This document shows, piece after piece, positions 10,916-20,042 of a stretch of 64,000 nucleotides of DNA (position 1 is the first letter of the stretch; every line of letters starts with the position of its first letter). Position numbers and translations under genes: made by a program. Below the pieces are notes generated by a model, which made no database searches, was not told the origin of the DNA, and worked only from the letters and a program-made list of their open reading frames with translations. The stretch comes from Cobetia sp. cqz5-12 (GTDB lineage Bacteria; Pseudomonadota; Gammaproteobacteria; Pseudomonadales; Halomonadaceae), in assembly GCF_016495405.1 (NCBI RefSeq), contig NZ_CP044522.1, forward strand, positions 2,927,638-2,991,637, written 5' to 3'.

Positions 10916-12264
10916 GACGCCTCCTGCACACGACGCATGGAGTCACCCCGGCCGACCGCGTAGTACATCAGGCCGGCGGCCTTCATGGCGGCAGGCTCGA
11001 ACAGGTTGCGGCCATCGACCACCACCGGGAAGCCGAGCTGCGCCTTCAGCCACTCGCCATCCAGGGTGCGGAATTCCTTCCACTCGGTGCAGATCACCAG
11101 CGCATCGGCGCCCTTGACCGCCTGCTGACGGTCCGCGACCAGCACCAGCTCATCACGCTCACCGTAGATGCGCCGGCATTCCTTCATGGCTTCCGGGTCA
11201 TAGGCCTGCACGGTCGCACCCGCCGTCCACAGTGCTTCCATCAGCGTGCGGCTCGGCGCATCGCGCATGTCGTCGGTATTGGGCTTGAAGGCCAGACCCC
11301 AGACAGCGATGGTCTTGCCCTTGAGGTCGCCATCGAAGGCCCGCGACAGCTTGTCGAACAGCGTGACCTTCTGGCGCTTGTTGACGGATTCCACGGCGGT
11401 CAGCAGCTCGGCGTCATAGCCGATCTGACTTGCGGTACGCGCCAGCGCCTGGACATCCTTCGGGAAGCAGGAGCCACCATAGCCACAACCCGGATAGATG
11501 AAGTGGTAGCCGATGCGCGGGTCACTGCCTATGCCGCGACGCACTTCCTCGATGTCCGCGCCCAGGCGCTCGGCCAGATTGGAGATCTCGTTCATGAAGC
11601 TGATCTTGGTCGCCAGCATCGCGTTGGCGGCGTACTTGGTCAGCTCGGCGGCGCGCACATCCATGAACATCAGCTTTTCATGGTTGCGGTTGTAGGGGGC
11701 ATAGCATTCGCGCATACGCTCGCGCACCTTCTCGGAATCGGTGCCGACCACGATGCGCGCGCCACGTGTGAAGTCCTCCAGCGCCGCGCCTTCCTTGAGG
11801 AATTCCGGGTTGGAGCAGACATCGAAATCGATACTTTCGCCGCGCTCGGCGAGCACTTCGGCGACTCGCGCCGTGACACGGTCCGCCGTGCCCACCGGCA
11901 CGGTGGACTTGTCGATGATGACCTTGTAGTCATTCATGTGCTCGCCGATGGTAGTGGCGACGGACAGCACGTACTTGAGGTCGGCGCTGCCATCTTCATC
12001 CGGCGGCGTGCCCACGGCGATGAACTGCAACACGCCGTGCTCGACGGCCTGACGGGCGTCAGTGGTGAAGTTGAGACGACCGGCCTCGACATTGCGCAGC
12101 ACCATGCTCTCCAGCCCCGGCTCGAAGATGGGGATCTCGCCTTGCTTGAGGCCATCGATCTTGGCCGCATCAACGTCCATGCAGATCACGTCATGGCCGA
12201 CATCGGCCAGACAGGTGCCAGTCACCAGGCCTACGTAGCCTGTTCCGAAGACAGTGATTTTCAT
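10912..12264 (-). CDS. ugd: UDP-glucose 6-dehydrogenase
   Basis: Oxidises UDP-glucose to UDP-glucuronate with 2 NAD+. 450 residues, full length. The N-terminal Rossmann motif [19 protein letters not shown], the catalytic cysteine in [12 protein letters not shown] and the C-terminal UDP-binding domain are all visible. AAGGA precedes the ATG. It lies one base after the EptA-like gene and overlaps the glycosyltransferase by four bases, so the three form one transcription unit that feeds surface polysaccharide or lipid A modification. Confidence 0.97.
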   Translation of the reverse strand: MKITVFGTGYVGLVTGTCLADVGHDVICMDVDAAKIDGLKQGEIPIFEPGLESMVLRNVEAGRLNFTTDARQAVEHGVLQFIAVGTPPDEDGSADLKYVLSVATTIGEHMNDYKVIIDKSTVPVGTADRVTARVAEVLAERGESIDFDVCSNPEFLKEGAALEDFTRGARIVVGTDSEKVRERMRECYAPYNRNHEKLMFMDVRAAELTKYAANAMLATKISFMNEISNLAERLGADIEEVRRGIGSDPRIGYHFIYPGCGYGGSCFPKDVQALARTASQIGYDAELLTAVESVNKRQKVTLFDKLSRAFDGDLKGKTIAVWGLAFKPNTDDMRDAPSRTLMEALWTAGATVQAYDPEAMKECRRIYGERDELVLVADRQQAVKGADALVICTEWKEFRTLDGEWLKAQLGFPVVVDGRNLFEPAAMKAAGLMYYAVGRGDSMRRVQEAS

Positions 12265-12265
12265 G

Positions 12266-14131
12266 TCAGTCCTTGAGATTCTCTGAAGGTAATGAAGCAG
12301 GTGACAAGGTGAACGCCGACGAATCCTCTGGCGGCGTCACACGGGAATCCGGCTGTGATGCTTGCCCACCGCGCTTCGCGCCTTGCCCGGACATGAACTC
12401 CGGGCGCTCCAGCAGCTCGGTGGTCGCCTCGACCGCTTCCTCGAGCTCTTCGGCACCCGGCGCGAGAGGACGGGAAAGAAAGTCCGACGGCAGGTCCTCG
12501 TAGAAGTTCAGCCGTCCCAGCTGGTCCAGCACCGGGTGACGCTCACGCGGCTGATAGCAGACCGCCCAAGGCGACAGACACGGCTTGTCACCGGAGAAGC
12601 GGATGCCCAGCCAGTCGCTGGCCAGATAGGGCAGATCGAAACTGGCGAAAGGCTCACCGGCGTGCGCGCGCAGGCGCGCCAGCTCGCGCGCGGGATTGGG
12701 CGCCTGCCCTGTCTGCCAAAGCCACAGCGGAATGCGATACGGTGCCTGACTGGGGCGGTCACCACCATGCACATAGGCGTCGCTGAGCGGATCATGCTCG
12801 AGGCCGTGGTCCGACAGATAGAGCACGCCGGCAGGTCGCCCCTCGAGACGCTGGAAGACCCCTTCGATCACCTGGTCCGTGAAGCGGATGCTGTCATCGT
12901 AGGCATCGGTCAGCGGCGAACGGCTGTCCGGGGTCAGGAAATAGCGCAATGAATCCGGGTACTGCAGGCTGGCCGGCGGGTGACTGCCGTAGAGATGCAG
13001 CACGATCAGCCGCGGCCCCTCGACCTCGCGCGCCAGCGCCTCATCGAGCGCATCCAGCAAGCCGTCGTCATAATCGGTCATGATGGTGCGAGCGATATCG
13101 GCACGCTGGGCGATGGCCGTGATCCAGGTGCGCTCGGAGGTGATATCGAGCCCTTGGCGCGACAGCCACTCGGTATGATAGCCGGCCTGATTGGCCAGCG
13201 AGATCAGATTGGCGTCCAGATAGCGCGGCGAGAAGGTTCGCGGGTCGGTCAGACTGGCCAGCATCGGTACCGCCAGCACGGTCTGCGGCGCCGGGGCGAT
13301 GGCCTGATCGAAGACCACCAGCTCATCGCGGCGCGCATCGAGATTCGGCGTCGTGGCGCGCGAATAGCCATACAGCGACAGCTGATCGCGGCGTTGGGAT
13401 TCGCCGATGATCAGGACGAAGACAGCGTCATCCGGCACCTCGGGGCTGCGCGAGACGCCACCGAAATCATAGTCATCCGCCATCAGCGCCTTGTAGCGCT
13501 CCTTCTCCCACCAGGCATGCGAGGTGGTGGCCAGATTCCAGCCCGGCGAGACCGACAGCGTGGTGATGACCAACGGTACGCTGGCCCGCCCCCACTGCCA
13601 GCTACCGGCCAGCAGCATCAGCAACCAGAGCACGAAGGCGATTCCGCTGCGCCCGCCCAGTCGGGCACGAGCCAGCCCTGTCCCGAAGCGATTGCCCAGT
13701 GACAGCGCCAACAGGAAGAACCCCAGCGGAACGATCAGGGCCAGCGGGAACTTGAACAGCATCGCCATCGATTCGCTGCGACTGGTATCCAGCGAGCTGA
13801 GCGCAAAGGCCAGGCCGTAGCGGGAGTCGTAATAGACGGCGCTGACCACACTTGCCGAGAGGTTGACGCCCAGCGCCGCCATCAGCCCCAGCGCCGGCCA
13901 ACGCCAGCGCGGGCGATGGAGCGCCGCCAACAGACACGGCCACAGCAACAGGTTGCCGAACAGGATCAGGCCACCCTCGAGCAGGCCGTGGTAGATCAAC
14001 GGCACCAGACTCGCCAGCAGGGACAGCGTGATGGCGGAAATCACCCCGGCCCGCTTGCTCGCCTGATCACTGCGCGCAAACAGGCGATAGACGAGGCGCT
14101 GCAGTAGGCCCTTCATGCGCGTCCCCGCCAT
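12266..14131 (-). CDS. Phosphoethanolamine-transferase-like inner-membrane protein (sulfatase fold)
   Basis: About 621 residues: an N-terminal block of about five transmembrane helices, then a large periplasmic alkaline-phosphatase/sulfatase domain. [15 protein letters not shown] matches the metal-binding Glu segment of EptA/CptA-type transferases, QTVLAVPM the segment with the nucleophile Thr, and [10 protein letters not shown] the distal metal site. The Cys that follows VP in EptA/MCR-type enzymes is Met here, and the periplasmic domain is poor in cysteine. The likely role is adding phosphoethanolamine to lipid A, core or another glycan. A second ATG at 14116 is possible; neither has a strong ribosome-binding site. 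Co-transcribed with ugd. Confidence 0.83.
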   Translation of the reverse strand: MAGTRMKGLLQRLVYRLFARSDQASKRAGVISAITLSLLASLVPLIYHGLLEGGLILFGNLLLWPCLLAALHRPRWRWPALGLMAALGVNLSASVVSAVYYDSRYGLAFALSSLDTSRSESMAMLFKFPLALIVPLGFFLLALSLGNRFGTGLARARLGGRSGIAFVLWLLMLLAGSWQWGRASVPLVITTLSVSPGWNLATTSHAWWEKERYKALMADDYDFGGVSRSPEVPDDAVFVLIIGESQRRDQLSLYGYSRATTPNLDARRDELVVFDQAIAPAPQTVLAVPMLASLTDPRTFSPRYLDANLISLANQAGYHTEWLSRQGLDITSERTWITAIAQRADIARTIMTDYDDGLLDALDEALAREVEGPRLIVLHLYGSHPPASLQYPDSLRYFLTPDSRSPLTDAYDDSIRFTDQVIEGVFQRLEGRPAGVLYLSDHGLEHDPLSDAYVHGGDRPSQAPYRIPLWLWQTGQAPNPARELARLRAHAGEPFASFDLPYLASDWLGIRFSGDKPCLSPWAVCYQPRERHPVLDQLGRLNFYEDLPSDFLSRPLAPGAEELEEAVEATTELLERPEFMSGQGAKRGGQASQPDSRVTPPEDSSAFTLSPASLPSENLKD

Positions 14132-14195
14132 GACATGAGCGCTTCACCCCTTACGCGGGCCAATAGATGCACGAGCCATCGAGCCCCGGCCACCC

Positions 14196-15023
14196 TCAGA
14201 CGTCCAGCGCCTGGCGCCAGCGACCATCCGCTTGGCCACAGGCAATGAAGAAGGGGTTCACCAACGTGTCGCGGGCGTTGTAGTCCAGGCGGCGCGGCTG
14301 TGCGGGCAATGACTCGGCATCGAAGACCTGGCCGCCAGCCGCTTCCAGCACGGCCTGGGCCGCCGCGGTGTCCCACTCGCTGGTCGGCGCGTAGCGCGGA
14401 TAGAGATCCGCATTGCCTTCCGCGATGCGACAGAACTTGAGCGAGCTGCCACAGCTGACGTTCTCCACCGGCGCCAGGCGCTCGATCAGTGCCGCCGTGC
14501 GCGCATCGAGATGCGACTTGCTGGCCACGACTCTCAACACCTCAGGCTCCGGGCTGACCGCGATCTCGACACGCCCGGCGACGTCTTCCCGGAAGGCCCC
14601 CACACCGGCAAGCCCGCTCCAGGTCGTCTCCAGTACCGGCGCATCCACCACGCCCAGCACGCTGCGCGAGCCCTGGATCAAGGCCACGTTGACGGTGTAT
14701 TCATCGCTGCCGGTGACGAATTCACGCGTGCCATCCAGCGGGTCGACCAGCCAGAAGGTCTGCCAGTCACGCCGCGCCGCGATATCGGCCTTGTCGCTCT
14801 CCTCCGAGAGCACCGGAATCTGCGGCGTCAGGCGAGCCAGCCCCTCGACCAGCACATGATGCGCTGCCATATCCGCCGCCGTGACAGGGCTGTCATCGGC
14901 CTTGGCGCGCGTGCCGAGATCTCCCCCACGGGCAACGGCGAGTATCGCCCGCCCCGCTTCGCGGCAAAGCTGTTCAATGGCCGTCAGCAGTTCAAGATCG
15001 AGGGTGACATCAGACTGGGGCAT
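14196..15023 (-). CDS. cysQ: 3'(2'),5'-bisphosphate nucleotidase
   Basis: Inositol-monophosphatase-fold enzyme that removes the 3' phosphate from PAP/PAPS, by-products of sulfate assimilation. 275 residues. PVLSEESD and WLVDPLDGTREFVTGSDEYT are the Mg2+-binding motifs; the C-terminal PTSEWDTAAAQAVLEAAGG motif completes the site. The start at 15023 (MPQSDVTLDLELL) is chosen because the 38-codon upstream extension looks non-coding and covers a tandem-repeat tract. It lies between galE and the surface-sugar genes. Confidence 0.93.
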   Translation of the reverse strand: MPQSDVTLDLELLTAIEQLCREAGRAILAVARGGDLGTRAKADDSPVTAADMAAHHVLVEGLARLTPQIPVLSEESDKADIAARRDWQTFWLVDPLDGTREFVTGSDEYTVNVALIQGSRSVLGVVDAPVLETTWSGLAGVGAFREDVAGRVEIAVSPEPEVLRVVASKSHLDARTAALIERLAPVENVSCGSSLKFCRIAEGNADLYPRYAPTSEWDTAAAQAVLEAAGGQVFDAESLPAQPRRLDYNARDTLVNPFFIACGQADGRWRQALDV

Positions 15024-15133
15024 GGGGGTCTCGCAGAGAATTCGAAGGAGTCGACACGGGCCCTTGGGCCCGCCGTCATCATACGCAAAAGCGGCCGCGG
15101 ATGCTGCCCGCGACCGCTTCGAGAGGTCTTCAC

Positions 15134-15187
15134 TCAAGCGCCATCAACTCAAGCTCGGTCAATTCAAGCTCGGTCAACTCAGGCGCA
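15134..15187 (-). repeat. 15-bp tandem array of in-frame stop codons 3' of galE
   Basis: On the minus strand, units of 15 bases (TGAGTTGACCGAGCT, TGAATTGACCGAGCT, TGAGTTGATGGCGCT, then a partial TGAGTG) follow galE. Their TGA triplets, at 15181, 15166, 15151 and 15136, are all in frame with the galE stop at 15211. Similar degenerate TGA-bearing arrays follow several other genes in this window. Confidence 0.8.
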
Positions 15188-15208
15188 CTGCCCATGCAGT
15201 GTCAGTTT

Positions 15209-16228
15209 TCAGGCACTGCGATAGCCGTTGGGGTTGCGTGACTGCCAACGCCAGCTGTCGGCCATCATGCGGTCGAGACCGAGTTCGGCCTTCCACTTGA
15301 GTTCGTTGAAGGCCTTGTCCGGCTCCGCCCAGCATTCGGCGATATCACCGGCACGACGCGGTGCGATGCGATACGGCACCGGACGACCACTGGCCTTCTC
15401 GAACGCCTTGACCATGTCCAGCACGCTGTAGCCGGTACCGGTACCCAGGTTATAGGTGTGAACGCCATCACGTGCATCACCGGCCAGGTAATCCAGCGCC
15501 TTGAGGTGGCCATCGGCCAGGTCGACGACGTGGATGTAATCGCGCACCCCGGTGCCATCCGGCGTCGGGTAGTCATCCCCGAACACGGCCAGTTCCTCGA
15601 GGCGGCCCACGGCGACCTGGCTGATGTACGGCACCAGGTTGTTGGGGATGCCGTTGGGGTCTTCACCGATGGTGCCGGACTCGTGGGCACCCACCGGATT
15701 GAAGTAGCGCAACAGCGCGATACGCCAGCTGTCATCCGCGACGGCCAGGTCGCGCAGCACTTCCTCGACCATCAGCTTGGAGCGGCCATAGGGGTTGGTC
15801 GCGGAAGTCGGAAAGTCTTCACGGATCGGCGTGGACGCCGGATCGCCATACACGGTGGCCGAGGAAGAGAACACGATACGCTTGACGCCGGCACGCGCCA
15901 TGGCGTCACACAGCACCAGGGTGCCGTTGACGTTGTTGTCGTAGTAGGCCAGCGGCTTGGCGACGCTCTCGCCGACCGCCTTGAGTCCGGCGAAGTGGAC
16001 CACGGCCTCGATATCGTGACGCTCGAACAGGCTGTCGAGCAGCGCGCCATTGCGGATATCGCCTTCGACGAACGGCACTTCGCGTCCGGCGAGCGTCGCC
16101 ACACGCGCAAGAGAGGCTTCACTGGCATTGGACAGGTTGTCCAGCACCAGCACCTGATGACCGGCCTCCATGAGCGCCAATACCGTATGAGAGCCGATGT
16201 AGCCTGCACCACCCGTGACCAGAATCAT
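15209..16228 (-). CDS. galE: UDP-glucose 4-epimerase
   Basis: Interconverts UDP-glucose and UDP-galactose with bound NAD+. 339 residues, full length. [15 protein letters not shown] is the NAD-binding Rossmann motif, and [10 protein letters not shown] holds the catalytic Tyr-x3-Lys. The ATG at 16228 follows AAGGAAG; a TTG one codon earlier is less likely. It supplies UDP-sugars to the adjoining surface-glycan genes. Confidence 0.97.
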   Translation of the reverse strand: MILVTGGAGYIGSHTVLALMEAGHQVLVLDNLSNASEASLARVATLAGREVPFVEGDIRNGALLDSLFERHDIEAVVHFAGLKAVGESVAKPLAYYDNNVNGTLVLCDAMARAGVKRIVFSSSATVYGDPASTPIREDFPTSATNPYGRSKLMVEEVLRDLAVADDSWRIALLRYFNPVGAHESGTIGEDPNGIPNNLVPYISQVAVGRLEELAVFGDDYPTPDGTGVRDYIHVVDLADGHLKALDYLAGDARDGVHTYNLGTGTGYSVLDMVKAFEKASGRPVPYRIAPRRAGDIAECWAEPDKAFNELKWKAELGLDRMMADSWRWQSRNPNGYRSA

Positions 16229-16754
16229 CAATCATCTTCCTTGTGAAAGTAACGCGACAGTGGGCCGCGCAGTAGTCCTGCGCTGGCCCTGTTCATGGCT
16301 GCTAACCCTACCTTCCAGCCCTTGCGCTCACAAGTCCACAGCCAACGACAGCGTCTGTCGCCAGACAGCAACCTGACCCGTGCAAGATGGCGTCATACAG
16401 GGCCTGGCTCGGGGTTTGAGCGCCTCGGATCAAGCGTCGCGCTTGCGCGGCGTCAAGGTTTCACTCACGGGAGTTTCAAAACAGGCAATGAAGGCTATTG
16501 AGCCGCGCCGCAATGCTGAGACAATGGCCGCGCCTTGCCGCCTGCGCGCCCAGCTGATCGACTCGCGAGCGTCTTTCTGACAAGGCAGGCAACATGACTC
16601 GCCGTGCACGCCACCCCGATCGCAGGTACATGCACGACATGTCATGAATAACACCAACATGACAACTCGCCATCACCTACCATGACCCATACCAACAACA
16701 CGATGACCACCATGATGAGGAAGCCAGTCGCCGACCGGCTTCTCTGGAGTCGAC
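16229..16754. other. Divergent intergenic region galE / DASS transporter
   Basis: About 525 bases between two divergent genes. An imperfect hairpin (about 16720-16742, GAAGCC...GGCTTC) lies immediately ahead of the GGAG ribosome-binding site of the transporter and could affect its translation. No convincing coding frame or RNA gene was seen. Confidence 0.4.
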
Positions 16755-18251
16755 ATGCCTGAGCAATCTCCCGATCACGTCGCTGATCAATCCACTACGC
16801 CGCCACAAGCGCCACTCGCGGCGCGCATCGGCCTGATACTCGGGCCCCTCCTGTTGCTGCTGACCTGGCTGACACCGGCACCGGGCGACATGCCGGACAG
16901 CGCCTGGCTCTGCGTCGGACTTGCCCTGCTGATGGCCACCTGGTGGGCCACCGAGGCCCTGCCGATTCCGGTGACCTCACTGCTGCCCATCGTGCTGGTG
17001 CCGGCACTTGGCATCGATGACATCAAGAGCACCACCGCCGCCTATGCCAACCCGACCATCTACCTGTTCCTCGGTGGCTTCCTGCTCGGGATCGCCATGC
17101 AACGCTGGGACCTGCATCGCCGCGTGGCCCTGCATACGCTGAAGCTTGCCGGCCACTCGCCGCGCCGCCAGATCGCCGGCTTCATGATCGCCACCGGCTT
17201 CATCAGCATGTGGGTGTCCAACACCGCCACCAGCATCATGATGCTGCCCATCGGCATGTCAGTGGTCAGCCTGATGTCCAGTGGTCAGGACGAGCGCGAC
17301 AGCAATGACCCGGAACTGAAGCGCTACGCTGCCGCCCTGCTGCTGGGCATCGCCTACTCCGCCAGCCTTGGCGGTATCGCGACCCTGATCGGCACGCCGC
17401 CCAATGCCCTGCTGGCGGGTTACCTGTCCAGTGACCAGGGCATCGAGATCGGTTTCGCCCAGTGGATGGTCGTCGGCTTGCCGGTCGCCATCGCGATGTG
17501 CACCATCACTTGGTGGTGGCTGACGCGCACGCCCTTCTCCTTCAAGTCCGAGACGGCAGACAGCGGCGAGATGATCAGCCGTGAACTCAAGGCACTGGGC
17601 GCCATGAGCAGCGCCGAGAAGCGAGTCGGCATCGCCTTCCTGGTAGCCGCCCTGCTGTGGATGTTCCGCCCCTTGATCAACCAGATGGGCCTTGCCTGGC
17701 TGTCGGATACCGGCATCGCCATGGCCATCGGCGTGGGCCTGTTCGCGATTCCCTCCGGCACCTCACGCGGGCGCCGCCTGCTGGTGTGGGAAGATGCGCG
17801 TGACCTGCCCTGGGGCGTGTTGCTGCTGTTCGGGGGGGGCCTGGCGCTGGCGGGCGTGATCAAGAGCTCGGGCCTCGCCGAGTGGATCGCCGGACAGCTG
17901 TCGATGTTCAGCGTGCTGCCGCTCATCGGGCTCGTGGGCATCGTGGTACTGGTGATCATCTTCCTGACCGAGGTCACCTCCAATACCGCAACGGCGGCTG
18001 CCTTCCTGCCGTTGCTGGGCGCGCTTGCGCTGTCACTGGACATCGACCCGCTGCTGATCACCGTGCCGGCGGCCATCGCGGCCAGCTGTGCCTTCATGAT
18101 GCCGGTGGCCACGCCACCCAACGCCATCGTGTTCGCCACCGGGCACCTCAAGATCCAGACCATGATGCGCGCCGGCTTCTTCCTGAACCTGGCCGGTACC
18201 GTGGTCGTCACCCTGCTGGCCTATGGCCTGATCGTGGCGCTGTGGAGCTGA
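16755..18251 (+). CDS. DASS-family sodium:dicarboxylate/anion symporter (SLC13)
   Basis: Inner-membrane secondary transporter of 498 residues with about 11-12 hydrophobic segments. The paired SNT motifs of the DASS family are both present: VSNTATSIMMLPIGMSVV (about residues 155-172) and TSNTATAAAFLPLLGALAL (about 412-430), which bind Na+ and the substrate carboxylates. Likely substrates are succinate, malate or fumarate, but sulfate or another divalent anion cannot be excluded. GGAG precedes the ATG. Convergent with gltS, with a shared bidirectional terminator. Confidence 0.92.
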   Translation: MPEQSPDHVADQSTTPPQAPLAARIGLILGPLLLLLTWLTPAPGDMPDSAWLCVGLALLMATWWATEALPIPVTSLLPIVLVPALGIDDIKSTTAAYANPTIYLFLGGFLLGIAMQRWDLHRRVALHTLKLAGHSPRRQIAGFMIATGFISMWVSNTATSIMMLPIGMSVVSLMSSGQDERDSNDPELKRYAAALLLGIAYSASLGGIATLIGTPPNALLAGYLSSDQGIEIGFAQWMVVGLPVAIAMCTITWWWLTRTPFSFKSETADSGEMISRELKALGAMSSAEKRVGIAFLVAALLWMFRPLINQMGLAWLSDTGIAMAIGVGLFAIPSGTSRGRRLLVWEDARDLPWGVLLLFGGGLALAGVIKSSGLAEWIAGQLSMFSVLPLIGLVGIVVLVIIFLTEVTSNTATAAAFLPLLGALALSLDIDPLLITVPAAIAASCAFMMPVATPPNAIVFATGHLKIQTMMRAGFFLNLAGTVVVTLLAYGLIVALWS

Positions 18252-18305
18252 TGCCCTGACAGCGCACGTGACCCATCACGCGCGCCGCAAGGGGGGCTCC
18301 CCGAA

Positions 18306-18344
18306 ACGACAACGCCGGACTCCATAGGAGTCCGGCGTTGTCGT
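18306..18344. terminator. Bidirectional terminator, DASS transporter / gltS
   Basis: Perfect 18-bp inverted repeat (18306-18323 with 18327-18344, 3-base centre) between two convergent genes. T content is low on both sides, but stem strength and position support termination in both directions. Confidence 0.8.
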
Positions 18345-18394
18345 TCATGCCAGGCAGATTCTGCGACATCTCATCATGACACCTGCAGTCATGT

Positions 18395-19585
18395 TCAGAA
18401 GAAGCCGAGGAAGCCCTTGATGATCAGCGAGTTGGCGATATCGATCAGGAAACCACCCACCACCGGCACGATGATGAAGGCCAGACGCGACGGCCCGTGG
18501 TGCTGGGTGACCGCCTGCATGTTGGCGATCGCCGTCGGTGTGGCACCCATGCCGAAACCACAATTGCCTGCTACCAGTACCGCAGCATCATAGTTCTTGC
18601 CCATCAGGCGGAAGGTGACCTGGGTGGTGTACAGGAACACCAGTGCGACCTGTGCCAGCAGGATGGCCAGAATCGGCAGTGCCAGATTGGCCAGATCCCA
18701 GAGCTTGAGCGTCATCAGCGCCAGCGCCAGGAAGATGGACAGGCTGATGTTGCCCAGCACATCCACGGCGTGGGTATTGAGGTGCTTGTCGCCGAAGGCG
18801 CGCACCACGTTGCCGATGACGATACAGCTGAACAGCACCCACACGAAGGTCGGCAGCGAGAAGGCGGTGCCCGACGTGAGTGACTGCAGCTGCTGACCAC
18901 AGACGACCCCGAGCAGTAGCATGAAGAGTGTCTTCAGGGCATTGGCCGTATTCAGCGGGTGCTGGACTTCCGTCTCGTCATATTCGGAATCGCTGACCTG
19001 GGCGTTGATGTCCTGCCCTTCGCGCTTCATGCGATTGATCAGGAAACGCGCCGTCGGCCCACCGATCAGGGAACCGAACACCAGCCCGAAGGTGGCACAG
19101 GCCATCGCGACTTCCATCGCGCCATTGATGCCATATTCGTCGGCGAAGACGTTGGCCCATGCCGCGCCGGTGCCGTGACCACCGGACATGGTGATGGAAC
19201 CGCCGAGCAGACCCAGCACCGGATCGAGACCGAACAGACTGGCAACACCGACACCCAGCAGGTTCTGCAGGATGAGCAGGCCAATGACAAGCGCGAGGAA
19301 CAGCACCAGCTTGCTGCCGCCGGCACGAATCATGCGAACATCTGCCGACAGGCCAACGGAGCCGAAGAACAGCAACATGAAGGGAGTCTGGAGACCGCCG
19401 AAGAACTGGAACTCGTAACCCAGGCCGCGCAGGCCGGTAACGATGATGGTAGCGATGAGGCCGCCGACCACAGGCTCGGGGATATTGAATTCGCGCAGCA
19501 CGCGCACGCGCTCGACGATCAGATGGCCAACGACGAGGACAAGCGCCGCCAGCAACAGGGTGGTGATAGCATCAAGTTGAATCAT
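18395..19585 (-). CDS. gltS: Sodium/glutamate symporter GltS
   Basis: Na+-coupled glutamate uptake protein of the inner membrane, 396 residues with about ten or more membrane segments. The N-terminus (MIQLDAITTLLLAALVLVVG) and FNIPEPVVGGLIA are typical of the ESS family, as is GGHGTGAAWANVF in the pore-loop region; a related loop NCGFGMGATPTAIANM lies in the second half, as expected from the inverted-repeat fold. The frame remains open 75 codons upstream, but that part has no coding character and covers a structured leader. No clear Shine-Dalgarno lies next to the ATG. Confidence 0.93.
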   Translation of the reverse strand: MIQLDAITTLLLAALVLVVGHLIVERVRVLREFNIPEPVVGGLIATIIVTGLRGLGYEFQFFGGLQTPFMLLFFGSVGLSADVRMIRAGGSKLVLFLALVIGLLILQNLLGVGVASLFGLDPVLGLLGGSITMSGGHGTGAAWANVFADEYGINGAMEVAMACATFGLVFGSLIGGPTARFLINRMKREGQDINAQVSDSEYDETEVQHPLNTANALKTLFMLLLGVVCGQQLQSLTSGTAFSLPTFVWVLFSCIVIGNVVRAFGDKHLNTHAVDVLGNISLSIFLALALMTLKLWDLANLALPILAILLAQVALVFLYTTQVTFRLMGKNYDAAVLVAGNCGFGMGATPTAIANMQAVTQHHGPSRLAFIIVPVVGGFLIDIANSLIIKGFLGFF

Positions 19586-19776
19586 GCGATACCGATGAGT
19601 AGTTGTGGGTTGTTCTAGCGGACCTCCTGAACGAGAGGTGCACTGGCGATGCCCGATCAGAGCATGGATGGGGACGCATCCATTATCTCTGCAATCAGGA
19701 GGTTTGCCTTTGCACCGCTTGGAATTGTTGTGTTCTCGAATCCGGTCTGCCACCAGATCGTTATCATTATGCGGGT
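19586..19776 (-). promoter_or_regulatory. Structured 5' leader of gltS (candidate cis-regulatory RNA)
   Basis: From the predicted promoter the gltS leader would be about 190 bases. On the minus strand it can form a 9-bp outer stem (19695-19703 with 19622-19630, exactly complementary). This encloses a strong hairpin (ATGGATG with CATCCAT at 19677-19683/1964-19670, that is 19664-19670, flanked by a second 5-bp CAGAG/CTCTG segment; whole hairpin 19658-19691) and a further small hairpin. The 3' strand of the outer stem contains AGGAGGT about 37 bases before the gltS ATG. It resembles no riboswitch class I recognise. Confidence 0.5.
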
Positions 19777-19782
19777 GCAGCG

Positions 19783-19810
19783 ATGATACGCAGGGTGGGC
19801 ACCGGTGCAA
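19783..19810 (-). promoter_or_regulatory. Candidate sigma-70 promoter of gltS
   Basis: Minus-strand TTGCAC (19810-19805), 16-base spacer, TATCAT (19788-19783). Immediately upstream of the -35 box lies a perfect 9-bp inverted repeat (next entry), which strengthens the assignment. Confidence 0.5.
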
Positions 19811-19815
19811 GTCCG

Positions 19816-19839
19816 GATGTTGACTGAGCCGTCAACATC
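19816..19839. promoter_or_regulatory. Inverted repeat upstream of the gltS promoter (candidate operator)
   Basis: GATGTTGAC and GTCAACATC, perfect 9-bp arms around a 6-base centre, five bases upstream of the -35 box. It could bind a dimeric activator. The cognate regulator is unknown. Confidence 0.45.
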
Positions 19840-19964
19840 AGACAAAAGTCTATAGCGGCCTGACGAGCATGACACGTATTTTCCACGCAAGCGTTTCCGC
19901 GCAAGGCCGGCAACCGCGGGCGTGAGCGTCAGCCGGGCAGCTTCTGCGCTGTCTCGAAACGCCA

Positions 19965-19992
19965 AGACCCCCGCTCTGATGAGCGAGGGTCT
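19965..19992 (-). terminator. Terminator of leuA
   Basis: Twelve-bp stem with one mismatch (19965-19976 with 19981-19992, loop TGAT), 51 bases after the leuA stop. The T-tract is weak. Confidence 0.6.
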
Positions 19993-20042
19993 CGAGAGAG
20001 GCAAAAATGCCCCGGATCAGTCACGCATGAGGTGTGTTGTCA

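Noticed and set aside
15024..15137. 38-codon N-terminal extension of CysQ
   Set aside because: It covers intergenic sequence reaching the galE tandem array, has no family similarity, and makes the protein longer than known CysQ.
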